This document shows positions 43,929 through 53,475 of a stretch of DNA of 64,000 nt, piece after piece. The notes under the pieces were generated by a model. It was not told where the DNA came from. It did no database searches and saw only the letters and a program-made list of their open reading frames with translations. The stretch is from Paragemmobacter kunshanensis (GTDB lineage Bacteria; Pseudomonadota; Alphaproteobacteria; Rhodobacterales; Rhodobacteraceae). A program made the position numbers and the translations under genes. The stretch lies in contig NZ_JAALFE010000003.1 of the NCBI RefSeq assembly GCF_011059185.1, positions 186,001 through 250,000 on the forward strand. Direction: 5' to 3'. Position 1 is the first letter of the stretch, and each line of letters opens with the position of its first letter.

Positions 43929-44797
43929 AGGATGCCTGCATGTTCCATCGCGGCCTTGATGCGGGCCTTGGTGGCGTCGGTCAGGCCCACCAGCGGCAGG
44001 CGCACGTCTTCCGTGCAGCGACCCAGCAGGGAGAGGCCGTATTTCGCGCCCGCGAGGCCGGGTTCCAGGAAGATCGCCTCGTGCAGGGGCATCAGGCGGT
44101 CTTGGTATTCAAGCGCCTTGCGGTAGTCGCCTGCCAGCGTCGCGGCCTGGAATTCGGCGCAGAGTTTGGGGGCGACGTTCGCCGTGACCGAGATGCAGCC
44201 CGTGCCGCCATGGGCGTTGAAGCCCAGTGCGGTGGCGTCTTCGCCCGAGAGCTGGATGAAGTCCGGCCCGCAGGAGGCGCGCTGCATCGAGACGCGTTCG
44301 ATCTTCCCGGTGGCATCCTTGACCCCGATGATGCGGGGGAGTTGCGCCAGTTTGCCCATGGTTTCGGGCGTCATGTCCACGACCGAGCGGCCGGGGATGT
44401 TGTAGATGACGATGGGCAGGGTGCAGCAGTCATGCAGCGCGGTGTAATGCGCGATAAGCCCTGCCTGCGTGGGCTTGTTGTAATAGGGCGTGACGACGAG
44501 GGCCGCATCGGCGCCGACGCGTTCGGCGTGCTGGATCAGGCGGATGCCTTCGACCGTGTTGTTCGACCCGGCGCCAGCGATGACCGGCACGCGGCCTGCG
44601 GCGAATTTCACCACCGCCTCGACCACGGCTTCGTGTTCTTCGTGGCTGAGTGTCGGGCTTTCGCCCGTGGTGCCGACGGGAACGAGGCCGGTGGAGCCCT
44701 GTTCGATCTGCCAGTCGACAAGTTTCTTCAGCGTATCCAGATCGACTTCGCCGTTCTTGAACGGCGTCACCAGCGCGGGGATGGACCCTTTGATCAT
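43925..44797 (-). CDS. dapA: 4-hydroxy-tetrahydrodipicolinate synthase
   Basis: 290 residues. Condenses pyruvate with aspartate semialdehyde, the first committed step to DAP/lysine. TIM barrel with [14 protein letters not shown], the Tyr in [28 protein letters not shown] and the Schiff-base Lys in [13 protein letters not shown] (near 161). AAGGAAG ribosome site. Heads an apparent three-gene unit with the unknown membrane protein and the EamA transporter; divergent from slt. Confidence 0.95.
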   Translation of the reverse strand: MIKGSIPALVTPFKNGEVDLDTLKKLVDWQIEQGSTGLVPVGTTGESPTLSHEEHEAVVEAVVKFAAGRVPVIAGAGSNNTVEGIRLIQHAERVGADAALVVTPYYNKPTQAGLIAHYTALHDCCTLPIVIYNIPGRSVVDMTPETMGKLAQLPRIIGVKDATGKIERVSMQRASCGPDFIQLSGEDATALGFNAHGGTGCISVTANVAPKLCAEFQAATLAGDYRKALEYQDRLMPLHEAIFLEPGLAGAKYGLSLLGRCTEDVRLPLVGLTDATKARIKAAMEHAGIL

Positions 44798-44935
44798 GGA
44801 ACGCTTCCTTTGGTTTCGGGCGTGGACCGCCCCGTTGCAAACGCGCCCTTCCTAGCCTTGTGGCAAAGGCTTGCCAAGTGGGGGAGGCGTTGACGCGCTT
44901 GTGGGTTGCGGGGCGGGGCGGGGTGAGGCAGACTC

Positions 44936-46909
44936 ATGACCAAGGATCACAAGAACAAGATGATCGGGCAGATGATGGCAAGGACGCGCCGCCTCGGGTG
45001 GCTTTTTTCGGCATTTCTGATGGCCGCGCCGGGGATGGCGCTGGCAGATGCGGCGGGCGCGCTGCGGGCGGCGCTGGATCGTGCGGCGGCGGGCGATTGG
45101 GCCGGGGCGGCGGCTGCGGCGCAGGGCGGCGTGGCGGGCGACATCATCGAATGGCAGCGCCTGCGCGCGGGCGACGGGCGGCTGGGGGAGTATGAGGATT
45201 TCCTCGCGCGCCGCGCCGATTGGCCGGGGATGCCGCTTCTGAAGGAGAAGGGCGAGGAGGCGGTGGCGCGGTCCACCGATCCGGGCCGGGTGGTGGCCTA
45301 TTTCGGCGGTGGCCTGCCCGAGACGGCGGAGGGGTCGCTGGCGCTGATCAAGGCGCTGCGCGCGCTGGGGCGGGGGCCTGAGGCAGAGGCGGAGGCGTTC
45401 CGGGCCTGGACGGAGCTGCCGTTTGGGCCGGATGAAGAGGCGGAAATTCTTGGGCTTTATGGCGATGCGCTGAAGGTGGCGCATGAGGTGCGGCTGGACC
45501 GGCTGCTGTGGCAGAACCGGGTGGCAGAGGCCAAGCGGATGCTGCCGCGCGTGGGGGCGGGTTGGCAGGCCTTGGCGCAGGCGCGGATGGCGCTGCGGTC
45601 GGATGCGGATGGGGTGAATGCGCTGATCGACAGGGTTCCGGCAGCGTTGCAGGGCGATCCGGGGCTGGCCTATGAGCGGTTCGACTGGCGGTTCCGGCGG
45701 GATCGCGATGACGACGCGGCAGAGATCGTGATCGCCACCTCGCAGAGCGCGGCGGCCTTGGGCGATCCGGCCATGTGGGCGGACCGGCGGGCGGCGCTGG
45801 CGCGGTCGCTGCTACGGGCGGAGAAGCCCAAGGCGGCCTATCGCGTGGCGGCGGGGCATTTCCTGACATCGGGCGGGGATTATGCCGATCTGGAGTTTCT
45901 GGCGGGCTTCATCGCGCTGCGCAAGCTGGGGGACGCGCAAACCGCGTTGCGCCATTTCCGCAACCTGCGCGAGGGGGTGGCGACGCCGATCTCGGTAAGC
46001 CGGGCGCATTACTGGGCGGGGCGGGCGCTGCTGGCGGCGGGCGACCGGGCGGGCGGCACGGCGGAGTTGCAGGAGGCGGCGAAGCATCACACGGCCTATT
46101 ACGGGCTTCTGGCGGCAGAGGCGCTGGGGCAGACGCTCGATCCTGCGCTGTTGTCGGATGCGCGGCCTGCGGATTGGAAGGGTGCAGCCTTCGCATCGTC
46201 CAGCGTGCTGGAGGCGGCGATGCTGCTGGCCCGGGCGGGGAACCGGACGCTGGCGAAGCGGTTCTTCCTGCATCTGGCCGAGGGGCTGGACGCGCGGGAA
46301 CTGGATCAGCTGGCGGACCTGGCCCTGCGGCTGGATGAGCCGCATATCGCGGTGGTGATCGCCAAGCAGGCGGCAGAGCGGGGGGTGATCCTGCCGCGCG
46401 CCTATTACCCGGTGCCGGGCTTCGTGCCGGGCGAGGGGATCGGGGTGAGCCGGGCGCTGGCCCTGGCCATTTCGCGGCGCGAGTCGGAGTTCGACCCGGC
46501 GGCGCGGTCGGCGGCGGATGCGCGGGGGTTGATGCAGGTTCTTCCGTCTACAGCCAAGCTGGTGGCGCCGCGGGTAGGGCTGTCCTATGACGCGGGCAAG
46601 CTGAACGATCCGGCCTATAACGTGCGGATCGGGACGGGCTATCTGGCGCAACTGGTTGAACAATTCGGGCCTTCGGTGGCGTTGATCGCATCAGGCTACA
46701 ATGCGGGGCCGGGGCGGCCGAAGCGGTGGATGGGGATGTTTGGCGATCCGCGTGACCCGGCGGTCGATGTGGTGGACTGGGTGGAGATGATCCCCTTCAC
46801 CGAGACGCGGACCTATGTGATGCGGGTGACGGAAAGCCTGGTGATCTATCGCGCCATCCTGCGCGGATCGGCGGGGCCGGTGAATGTGACGGGGGAATTG
46901 CGGGGGTAG
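44936..46909 (+). CDS. Soluble lytic murein transglycosylase (Slt70-like)
   Basis: 657 residues; start 44936 has GAGG seven bases upstream, with signal peptide extending over MIGQMMARTRRLGWLFSAFLMAAPGMALA. A long alpha-superhelical U/L region (about 40-480) leads to the SLT domain: catalytic Glu in SRRESEFDP, RSAADARGLMQVLPSTA and IASGYNAGPGRPKRW. Cuts glycan strands with 1,6-anhydro product formation in the periplasm. Second transglycosylase of the window (other at 9950). Confidence 0.9.
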   Translation: MTKDHKNKMIGQMMARTRRLGWLFSAFLMAAPGMALADAAGALRAALDRAAAGDWAGAAAAAQGGVAGDIIEWQRLRAGDGRLGEYEDFLARRADWPGMPLLKEKGEEAVARSTDPGRVVAYFGGGLPETAEGSLALIKALRALGRGPEAEAEAFRAWTELPFGPDEEAEILGLYGDALKVAHEVRLDRLLWQNRVAEAKRMLPRVGAGWQALAQARMALRSDADGVNALIDRVPAALQGDPGLAYERFDWRFRRDRDDDAAEIVIATSQSAAALGDPAMWADRRAALARSLLRAEKPKAAYRVAAGHFLTSGGDYADLEFLAGFIALRKLGDAQTALRHFRNLREGVATPISVSRAHYWAGRALLAAGDRAGGTAELQEAAKHHTAYYGLLAAEALGQTLDPALLSDARPADWKGAAFASSSVLEAAMLLARAGNRTLAKRFFLHLAEGLDARELDQLADLALRLDEPHIAVVIAKQAAERGVILPRAYYPVPGFVPGEGIGVSRALALAISRRESEFDPAARSAADARGLMQVLPSTAKLVAPRVGLSYDAGKLNDPAYNVRIGTGYLAQLVEQFGPSVALIASGYNAGPGRPKRWMGMFGDPRDPAVDVVDWVEMIPFTETRTYVMRVTESLVIYRAILRGSAGPVNVTGELRG

Positions 46910-46996
46910 GGCGATCCGTTCGCGACGCCATCTGTCGCGGCTGTCACAGACGGCACTGCCCAAGGGTTGTGCAATCGACCCATAGACAGGCAGATC

Positions 46997-48232
46997 ATGG
47001 CAACCCGATACATTCCCCTTTTCCTGCGCCATTCGCCCACGCCCAAGGTGCAGAATTTCGCCCTGCTGGCCGGGATCGAGGCGAGCGTGCGGGGCACGCT
47101 GATTTCGGCGATGCCGCTGGTTGTCTATGATGCGCTGGGCAGCGCAGAGGCCACGTCTTCGGCCTATTTCTGGGCCGGGGTGGTGGCGCTGGGCTGGGGG
47201 CTGATGGTGCCCTGGTTCACGCGGCATGTGCCGCGGCGGTGGATGTACAGCAGCGGATGCCTTCTCTATCTGGCGGGCATGGGGCTGGCGATTACCGGGA
47301 ACCCGGTTCTGGTGCCTTTCGCGCTGATGTGCCTGGCGGCGGCGACGGCGACGACCTTTGTCTGCTTCAACGCCTATGTGCTGGATTACATCGAACGCAC
47401 GGATCTTGGCCGCAGCCAATCGACCCAGATGGTCTATGCGGCGGGGCCCTGGGCGGTGGGCCCGATGCTTGGGGTGACGCTGCATGACTGGTGGGCGCCT
47501 GCGCCCTTCCTGCTGGCGGGAACCTTCGCGGTCTTGCTGCTTGCGGTGTTCTGGGTGCTTAGGCTGGGGAACGGCAAGCAGATCCAGCGGGCGAAGGGGC
47601 CGGCGCTGAACCCCTTGGCCTATCTGGGGCGGTTCTTCCGGCAGCCGCGGCTGATTGCGGGATGGATGTTCGCGGTGATGCGGTCGTCGGGGTGGTGGGT
47701 CTATGTGGTTTACCTGCCGATCTTCTGCATCGAGGCGGGATTGGGCAACAAGGTGGGGGGTGTGGCTCTTTCGGTCTCCAACGGGCTGCTGTTCATCTCG
47801 CCCATCATGCTGCGCTATGCGCGGCGGACATCGGTTCGGCGGGCGGTGCGGATGGCCTTTGGCCTGTGCGGGCTGTGCTTTCTGGCCAGCGCGGCGTTCG
47901 CGCCCCTGCCCTGGGTGGCGGTGGTGGCGATGATGGGGGCGTCGATCTTTCTGGTGCTGCTGGATGTCGTGGGAGGGTTGCCCTTCCTGATGGCGGTGAA
48001 GCCGTCGGAGCGGACGGAAATGTCGGCGGTCTATTCGAGTTTCCGGGATGTGAGCGGGATCCTGACGCCCGCGGCGGCCTGGGTGGTGCTGGTGCCTTTT
48101 GGCGCGCCGCTGGCGGCGTTCTTTGCGGTGACGGGGGCGGGGATGCTGGGGGCGTTCGGGGTAGCCTCGCGGCTGCATCCGCGGCTGGGGACGGCGCGGC
48201 CGTCCCATGGCAGGGCTGTGGCCGGGGAGTGA
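46997..48232 (+). CDS. Major facilitator superfamily transporter
   Basis: 411 residues from ATG 46997 (AGG nine bases upstream); a TTG ten codons earlier is less likely. About 12 TM helices with the central loop at about 185-210. No MFS motif A of the textbook form is evident; RRWMYSSG follows helix 2. Substrate unknown. 87 bases after slt on the same strand, but a small imperfect inverted repeat in the gap (CTGTCGC..GCTGTCACAG) leaves co-transcription open. Confidence 0.75.
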   Translation: MATRYIPLFLRHSPTPKVQNFALLAGIEASVRGTLISAMPLVVYDALGSAEATSSAYFWAGVVALGWGLMVPWFTRHVPRRWMYSSGCLLYLAGMGLAITGNPVLVPFALMCLAAATATTFVCFNAYVLDYIERTDLGRSQSTQMVYAAGPWAVGPMLGVTLHDWWAPAPFLLAGTFAVLLLAVFWVLRLGNGKQIQRAKGPALNPLAYLGRFFRQPRLIAGWMFAVMRSSGWWVYVVYLPIFCIEAGLGNKVGGVALSVSNGLLFISPIMLRYARRTSVRRAVRMAFGLCGLCFLASAAFAPLPWVAVVAMMGASIFLVLLDVVGGLPFLMAVKPSERTEMSAVYSSFRDVSGILTPAAAWVVLVPFGAPLAAFFAVTGAGMLGAFGVASRLHPRLGTARPSHGRAVAGE

Positions 48233-48237
48233 GGGGG

Positions 48238-48329
48238 GCGAAATCTGACGCAGATTTCGCGACGATTTCTGCACGCAGAAATCGGGTGGAGAGCGACGGT
48301 CAGGGGCCGTTTTCTGTGTGCAGAAAACG
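48238..48329. repeat. TTCTGC/GCAGAA palindrome cluster, locus 4 (three units)
   Basis: Units: arms GCGAAATCTG / CAGATTTCGC (48238-48260), CGATTTCTGC / GCAGAAATCG (48263-48284) and CGTTTTCTG / CAGAAAACG (48308-48329). Lies right after the MFS stop. Confidence 0.85.
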
Positions 48330-48376
48330 CCTTCCTTGAGAATGGGTTAACAGGGCGGGCGGTGCGGGCTGTGAGA

Positions 48377-48406
48377 AAACGCGGGCCGGTTTCCCGGTCC
48401 GCGTTT
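48377..48406 (-). terminator. Terminator of the methylsuccinyl-CoA dehydrogenase gene
   Basis: 13-bp stem with one G-T wobble: AAACGCGGGCCGG (48377-48389) / CCGGTCCGCGTTT (48394-48406). On the minus strand it ends TTTTCTC; it may also stop MFS transcripts. Confidence 0.75.
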
Positions 48407-48435
48407 CATCTGCCACCCTGACGGGGCGGGGTTAA

Positions 48436-50103
48436 TCAATCCAGGAGACGCCGCGCGATGACCTGCGCCTGGATTTCGGCAGCGCCTTCGAAGATGTTCA
48501 GGATGCGCGCGTCGCAGAGGATGCGGCTGATCTGGTATTCCAGCGCAAAGCCGTTGCCGCCGTGAATCTGCAGGGCGTTGTCGGCGCTGGCCCATGCCAC
48601 GCGGGCGCCGAGGAGCTTGGCCATGCCCGCCTCCAGATCGCAGCGCTTGTCATGGTCCTTCTGCCAGGCGGAGAAATAGGTGAGCTGGCGGGCGACCATG
48701 ATTTCCACGGCCATCATGGCAAGCTTGCCTGCCACGCGGGGGAATTCGATGAGCGACTTGCCGAATTGCTTGCGATCCTCGGCGTATTTCATGCCGACTT
48801 CCAGCGCCGATTGCGCCACGCCCACGGCGCGGGCAGCGGTCTGGATGCGGGCGGATTCGAAGGTCTGCATCAACTGCTTGAAGCCCTGACCTTCGACGCC
48901 GCCAAGGAGGTTTTCGCCTTTGACCCGGAAATCGTCGAAGTTGACGGTGTATTCCTTCATGCCGCGATAGCCGAGGACTTCGATCTCGCCACCGGAAAGC
49001 CCTTGATCCACGAAGGGTTTTTCATCGGTGCCGGGGGTCTTTTCGGCCAGGAACATGGACAGGCCGCGATAATCGGTCGTGCCGTCCACGGTGCGGGCGA
49101 GGACCGTCATCACATGGGTGCGGGCGGCGTGGGTGATCCAGGTCTTGTTGCCGTTGACCACCCAATCCTCGCCATCCCGCCGGGCGCGGGTGCGCAGGCT
49201 GCCGAGGTCGGAGCCGGTGTTCGGTTCGGTGAAGACGGCGGTGGGGAGGATTTCGCCGGAGGCGAGTTTCGGCAGCCACTTGGCCTTCTGTTCCGGTGTG
49301 CCGCCGCAGAGGATGAGTTCGGCCGCGATTTCGGAGCGGGTGCCGAGCGAGCCCACGCCGATATAGCCGCGCGAGAGTTCTTCGGAGACGACGACCATGG
49401 AAGCCTTGGACAGGCCGAAGCCGCCGAATTCTTCCGGGATCGTCAGACCAAAGACGCCCATTTCTGCAAGGGAATCAATGATCTCCATCGGGATGAGTTC
49501 ATCCTTCAGGTGCCAGTCGTGGGCGTGGGGCGTGACCTTTTCATCGGCGAAGCGGCGGAACTGGTCGCGGATCATTTCCAGCTCTTCGTCCAGACCGGTG
49601 GCGCCAAAGGTGGCGTGGCCGTGATTGGCGCGCATCAGCTCCACAAGGCGGGTGCGGGCGGCGGCGGTGTTGCCCCGGGCCATGAGGGCAACCGCCGCCG
49701 CGCCGGGCTGGGCCGGGGAAAGGCCGAGGTCCTGCAAGCGCGCGACCTCTCCCTGGCTCATCGGTATGCCGCCGTGGATCTGGTTGAGATATTCGCCATA
49801 GGCGATCTGGAGAAGGAGCGATTCCATCTCGGACAGTTTGCCATCGGCCTGCAGGCGCAGCGCCCAGGCCTGCATCTGGCGCAGGGATTCGGTATAGGTG
49901 GCAAGCCATGCAAGCGCATGGGCGGCATACTGGTTTTCCTCGAGCGCCTGGGCCGAGACCTTGCCCCCGACGGTGACCATGGCACGCAGGTTTTCGCGGG
50001 CCTGCGCGAAGATCTGTTCGACCTCGGGCAGGGCCCCGGCGGTGAGGGCGAGGAGATCGGCGAGAAGCGGCGACTGCGTCACGGGCTGGCCATCATGGGG
50101 CAT
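48436..50103 (-). CDS. mcd: (2S)-Methylsuccinyl-CoA dehydrogenase
   Basis: 555 residues. The C-terminal 390 residues are an acyl-CoA dehydrogenase (FTEPNTGSDLGSLRTRA, FAD-binding KTWITHAARTH, ARIQTAARAVGVAQSALE, DNALQIHGGNGFALEYQISRI). The 160-residue N-terminal extension (YTESLRQMQAWALRL, SEMESLLLQIAYGEYLNQIHGGIPMSQGE) is the hallmark of the methylsuccinyl-CoA dehydrogenase branch of the ethylmalonyl-CoA pathway, described in Rhodobacter sphaeroides. It oxidises methylsuccinyl-CoA to mesaconyl-CoA, passing electrons to ETF (etfA/etfB here). AGGTGA ribosome site. Monocistronic. Confidence 0.85.
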   Translation of the reverse strand: MPHDGQPVTQSPLLADLLALTAGALPEVEQIFAQARENLRAMVTVGGKVSAQALEENQYAAHALAWLATYTESLRQMQAWALRLQADGKLSEMESLLLQIAYGEYLNQIHGGIPMSQGEVARLQDLGLSPAQPGAAAVALMARGNTAAARTRLVELMRANHGHATFGATGLDEELEMIRDQFRRFADEKVTPHAHDWHLKDELIPMEIIDSLAEMGVFGLTIPEEFGGFGLSKASMVVVSEELSRGYIGVGSLGTRSEIAAELILCGGTPEQKAKWLPKLASGEILPTAVFTEPNTGSDLGSLRTRARRDGEDWVVNGNKTWITHAARTHVMTVLARTVDGTTDYRGLSMFLAEKTPGTDEKPFVDQGLSGGEIEVLGYRGMKEYTVNFDDFRVKGENLLGGVEGQGFKQLMQTFESARIQTAARAVGVAQSALEVGMKYAEDRKQFGKSLIEFPRVAGKLAMMAVEIMVARQLTYFSAWQKDHDKRCDLEAGMAKLLGARVAWASADNALQIHGGNGFALEYQISRILCDARILNIFEGAAEIQAQVIARRLLD

Positions 50104-50196
50104 GGGATCACCTAGGAAGGGCTATGCTGCGGTTGCGAGATAGGTAGTGCCTAAGCAGGCGGTGAGCAACTTAATTTCGCGCGAAAAAGATCAAGT

Positions 50197-50227
50197 GAAG
50201 GAAAATGTCGCAGCGGAATTTTCCTTC
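50197..50227. promoter_or_regulatory. Inverted repeat upstream of mcd
   Basis: Perfect 9-bp arms GAAGGAAAA (50197-50205) and TTTTCCTTC (50219-50227), 13-base spacer, about 95 bases upstream of the mcd start. Could be an operator for carbon-source control or a hairpin; no known consensus matched. Confidence 0.4.
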
Positions 50228-50315
50228 TGATGCGGGATTGAGGCGGTGCAGGAGGGCGGATTTCGGGGCAAGCCCTTGGGAACGCTGAGGTAATGGTCCG
50301 GGTCTGGCGGTTTCC

Positions 50316-50354
50316 GCGGTGCCACTGCCGGTGCAGATGGCTGGTGCAGACGGG
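50316..50354. repeat. GGTGCA tandem motif, copy B
   Basis: Three 13-base units beginning GCGGTGCCACTGC, CGGTGCAGATGGC and TGGTGCAGACGGG. The middle unit is identical to part of copy A at 1393-1428; a GGTTAA lies about 40 bases further in both. Confidence 0.5.
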
Positions 50355-50505
50355 CGTATGCCCGCGCGGCAGGGCAAGGGGCGGTTAACCATGAACCGGC
50401 TGGGGTGAGTCGGGCGGCAGGCGCGCTGGCCTTCGGCCTTGCCGGCCCTTGGCATTGCCAGGCGGGGGCGGCATGGTCGCAGCCGTGGCGGCGCGGGGGG
50501 CGGGC

Positions 50506-51273
50506 ATGGATTGGGCGATGGCCGGGCTGGAGCCCGGGGCCTTTTGGGCGGCGATGGCGGTGACGCTGTTTGCCGGTTTCGTGAAGGGGGCGGTGGGTTT
50601 TGCCATGCCGCTGATCATGGTGTCTGCCTTCAACGGTTTTCTGCCGCCGGAACTGGCGGTGGCGGGGCTGATCCTGCCGACGCTGATCACCAACCTGTCG
50701 CAGGCGACGCGGCAGGGGTTGGGGCCTGCCTGGGGTTCTGTTCTGGCCTATCGGCGGTTCCTGATCGCGACGGTGGTCTTCATCGTGATCTCGGCCCCCT
50801 TTCTGACGGTGATCCCGCGCATGGCCTATCTCTTGCTGCTGGGGGTGCCGGTGACGGTGTTCGCGGCGCTGCAACTGATAGGGGTGCCACTGGCGCTGCC
50901 GCTGCGGCAGAGGGCGCGGGCGGAATGGGGGCTGGGCGTGCTGGGGGGGCTGTTCGGGGGGATTTCGGGGATCTGGGGGCCGCCGCTGCTGGTGTATCTG
51001 CTGTCCATCGGGGCGGGGAAGCAGGAGATGGTGCGGGTGCAGGGGGTGGTGTTCCTGATCGGGGCGGTGGCGCTGCTGGCAGCGCATCTGCGGACGGGTG
51101 TGGCGGATGGGGCGAGCCTTGGCTTTTCGGCGGCGCTGGTGGTGCCGGCGATGCTGGGGATGGCGATCGGCTATCGGGTGCAGGACCGGCTGGATCAGGC
51201 GCGGTTCCGGCGCTGGACGCAGGGGTTGCTGGTGCTGACCGGGCTGAACCTGGTGCGGCAGGCGGTGATGTGA
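50506..51273 (+). CDS. TauE/SafE (TSUP) family permease
   Basis: 255 residues from ATG 50506 (G-rich ribosome site); earlier in-frame starts at 50473 and 50449 are possible. Seven to eight TM helices in two halves: FWAAMAVTLFAGFVKGAVGFAMPLIM (first conserved half) and LGGLFGGISGIWGPPLLVYLLSIG (second). Family members export sulfite, sulfoacetate or other organosulfonates. No sulfur genes adjoin it, so the substrate stays open. Confidence 0.82.
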   Translation: MDWAMAGLEPGAFWAAMAVTLFAGFVKGAVGFAMPLIMVSAFNGFLPPELAVAGLILPTLITNLSQATRQGLGPAWGSVLAYRRFLIATVVFIVISAPFLTVIPRMAYLLLLGVPVTVFAALQLIGVPLALPLRQRARAEWGLGVLGGLFGGISGIWGPPLLVYLLSIGAGKQEMVRVQGVVFLIGAVALLAAHLRTGVADGASLGFSAALVVPAMLGMAIGYRVQDRLDQARFRRWTQGLLVLTGLNLVRQAVM

Positions 51274-51281
51274 GGGCTTGG

Positions 51282-51471
51282 GGCGCGGGGAGACCCCCGC
51301 GCTACGGGTGAGCGGTGATGTTGGGGAGTGGGGCGGGGTGAACCCCGCCCTACGGGTGAGCGGTGATGTTGGGGGGTGGGGCGGGGTGAACCCCGCCCTA
51401 CGGTGCGGCGCGGTGGCGGGGTGAACCCCGCCCTACGGGTGGGGTGATTGTAGGGCGGGGTTCACCCCGCC
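51282..51471. repeat. Cluster of five CCCGCCCTACG elements, partly tandem, ending in a 22-bp hairpin
   Basis: Copies at 51282-51307, 51332-51355, 51380-51403 and 51415-51438 (plus) and 51451-51471 (minus). The segment from 51303 is repeated at 51351 with a 48-bp period and one mismatch. The last two copies form a perfect 22-bp inverted repeat with a 13-base loop, which probably terminates both the TauE/SafE gene and pckA. Confidence 0.8.
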
Positions 51472-51477
51472 CTGCGT

Positions 51478-53076
51478 TCAGCCGATGGCGGCGGCCTTCA
51501 CGTCTTCGTCGATGAAGGGCACGTATTGGCCGAAGTTCTTCGAGAACATCTCGACCAGCTTGCCCGCCTGGGCATCATAGGCGGCGGGATCGGCCCAGGT
51601 GGCGCGCGGGTTCAGAAGCGTGGCATCCACGCCGGGGACGGCGACCGGAACCTCGAAGCCGAAATTCGGATCGCGGCGGAACTCCACCCCGGCGAGCGAG
51701 CCGTCGAGGGCTGCCGAGAGCAGCGCGCGGGTGGCGCGGATGGGCATCCGCTTGCCCGTGCCATAGGCGCCGCCCGTCCAGCCGGTATTGACCAGCCAGC
51801 AGGTGGCGCCGTGCTTGGCGATCTTGGCTTGCAGGAGCTTGCCATAGACCTCGGGGCGGCGGGGCATGAAGGGCGCGCCGAAGCAGGTGGAGAAGGTGGG
51901 CTGCGGTTCGGTGACGCCGCGTTCGGTGCCTGCCACCTTGGAGGTGAAGCCCGACAGGAAGTGATACATGGCCTGGGCGGGCGTCAGCCGCGCGATGGGC
52001 GGCAGGACGCCGAAGGCATCGCAGGTGAGCATGATCACGTTCTTCGGATGCCCGCCAAGGCCGGTGCCTGACGCGTTGGAGATATAGTCCAGCGGATAGG
52101 CGCAGCGGGTGTTGGCGGTCAGGCTGTCATCATCGAAATCGAGATCCAGCGTTTCGGGATCGTAGACCATGTTTTCCACCACGGTCGCGAAACGGTGGGT
52201 GGTGGCGTAGATTTCGGGTTCGGCCTCGGGGTTGAGGTTGATGGTCTTGGCGTAGCAGCCGCCTTCGAAGTTGAAGGTGCCGCGATCCGACCAGCCGTGT
52301 TCATCGTCGCCGATCAGGGTGCGGTCGGGGGCGGCGGAGAGGGTGGTCTTGCCGGTGCCGGAGAGGCCGAAGAAGACGGCGGTGTCGACCGGGTTGCCGA
52401 TGGCGTGGTTGGCCGAGCAATGCATCGGCATGACGCCCTTTTCGGGCAGCAGGTAGTTCAGCAAGGTGAAGACGGATTTCTTGTTTTCGCCCGCATAGGC
52501 GGTGTTGGCGATCAGGATCAGCTTGCGGTCGAAGTTGAGCGTGATCACCGTTTCGGTGCGGCAGCCGTGGCGCGCGGGGTCGGCCTTGAAGCTGGGGCAG
52601 TTGATGATCGTCCATTCCGGAACGAAATTGTCCAGTTCCGCACGATCCGGGCGGCGCAGCAGGTGGCGGATGAAGAGGCCGTGCCAGGCGAGTTCCGTCA
52701 CCACGCGCACATCGAGGCGGTGGACGGGATCGGCCCCGGCATAGAGATCCTGCACGAAGTAATCGCGGCCCTGCATATGGGCCAGCATGTCGGCATGCAG
52801 CCGGTCGAAGGCATCGGGGGCCATGGGGGCGTTGTTTTCCCACCAGATCGTCTTTTCGACCGAGGGGGTGCGGACGACGAATTTGTCCTTGGGCGAACGG
52901 CCCGTATACTGACCGGTGGAGCAGAGGAAGGCGCCGCCCTTGCCGAGGCGGCCTTCGCCGCGTCTGACGGCCTCTTCCATCAGGGCGGGCTCGAGGAAGT
53001 TGTAATAGACGTTCCCCAGGCCGGTGATGCCTTGATGTGCCAGTTCCTGCGCGGGGTTCACGCGTCCGTTCGTCAT
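51478..53076 (-). CDS. pckA: Phosphoenolpyruvate carboxykinase (ATP)
   Basis: 532 residues from ATG 53076 (AGGAG site; 12 further in-frame codons upstream are not conserved). Converts oxaloacetate plus ATP to PEP, the entry to gluconeogenesis. Motifs: [12 protein letters not shown], kinase loops [14 protein letters not shown] and [18 protein letters not shown] and the adenine-binding [10 protein letters not shown]. Divergent from chvI, a synteny known from rhizobia and Rhodobacterales. Two CceR-like sites lie in its upstream region. Confidence 0.96.
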   Translation of the reverse strand: MTNGRVNPAQELAHQGITGLGNVYYNFLEPALMEEAVRRGEGRLGKGGAFLCSTGQYTGRSPKDKFVVRTPSVEKTIWWENNAPMAPDAFDRLHADMLAHMQGRDYFVQDLYAGADPVHRLDVRVVTELAWHGLFIRHLLRRPDRAELDNFVPEWTIINCPSFKADPARHGCRTETVITLNFDRKLILIANTAYAGENKKSVFTLLNYLLPEKGVMPMHCSANHAIGNPVDTAVFFGLSGTGKTTLSAAPDRTLIGDDEHGWSDRGTFNFEGGCYAKTINLNPEAEPEIYATTHRFATVVENMVYDPETLDLDFDDDSLTANTRCAYPLDYISNASGTGLGGHPKNVIMLTCDAFGVLPPIARLTPAQAMYHFLSGFTSKVAGTERGVTEPQPTFSTCFGAPFMPRRPEVYGKLLQAKIAKHGATCWLVNTGWTGGAYGTGKRMPIRATRALLSAALDGSLAGVEFRRDPNFGFEVPVAVPGVDATLLNPRATWADPAAYDAQAGKLVEMFSKNFGQYVPFIDEDVKAAAIG

Positions 53077-53475
53077 CCTGCAAGCTCCTGCGGCCGGGAT
53101 CGCACCGACCATGTCAGATCAGAAATTGCCAACCCGGACCAAAGGGTTGGATGCCATCCTCCGGGCCAAGGGGGGATGCCATGGGGGTGCTATAACACGT
53201 CGCCAACCGCTTGGAACAGGACGGTTTTGCTGCGTTAGCGCAACCAGCGGGAGGTTAGCGCAACCATGGCCCGGATGCGGGCGGAGAGGGACCATATGTC
53301 CCACCCCGTCTGCCCGGATGTGCGGCAATTTCGCCATTCCTGTGGGTTTTCCGCGACGGTTCCGCCCCGCAAATGACGTGATTCGCACATATCGGTTGAT
53401 TCCCGGAGGCGGAAAAATGATCATGCCCGACATAATAAAAAACGTATGACACACGGGCAGTATAGGGAAACCACC
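53077..53475. other. 399-bp divergent regulatory region pckA / chvI
   Basis: Contains a 7-bp hairpin CCAACCC / GGGTTGG (53129-53150), two near-identical LacI-type operator candidates (53233-53266) and a putative chvI leader. An ORF of 112 codons running through it has no family features and is rejected. Confidence 0.6.
53233..53266. promoter_or_regulatory. Pair of CceR-like LacI-family operator sites
   Basis: CGTTAGCGCAACCA (53233-53246) and GGTTAGCGCAACCA (53253-53266), two helical turns apart. Each agrees at 8 of 10 fixed positions with the TGnTAnCGnTAnCA motif I recall for CceR, the central-carbon regulator of Rhodobacter sphaeroides. pckA is a plausible target. Confidence 0.5.

Larger units (their letters stand above)
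50104..50505. other. About 400-bp intergenic region between mcd and the TauE/SafE gene
   Basis: Divergent promoters are expected here. Visible structure: an inverted repeat GAAGGAAAA / TTTTCCTTC (50197-50227), the GGTGCA tandem motif (50316-50354), a GGTTAACCATGAACC segment at 50392, and alternative in-frame starts of the permease (TTG 50449, ATG 50473). No further gene found. Confidence 0.6.

Noticed and set aside
51282-51471. Possible CRISPR-like array
   Set aside because: Repeats are palindromic intergenic elements with a 48-bp partial tandem; the spacers are themselves duplicated, one copy is inverted and there are no cas genes.
53111-53449. 112-codon ORF between pckA and chvI
   Set aside because: Overlaps the regulatory region with the operator pair; composition is unlike a protein and it has no ribosome site.
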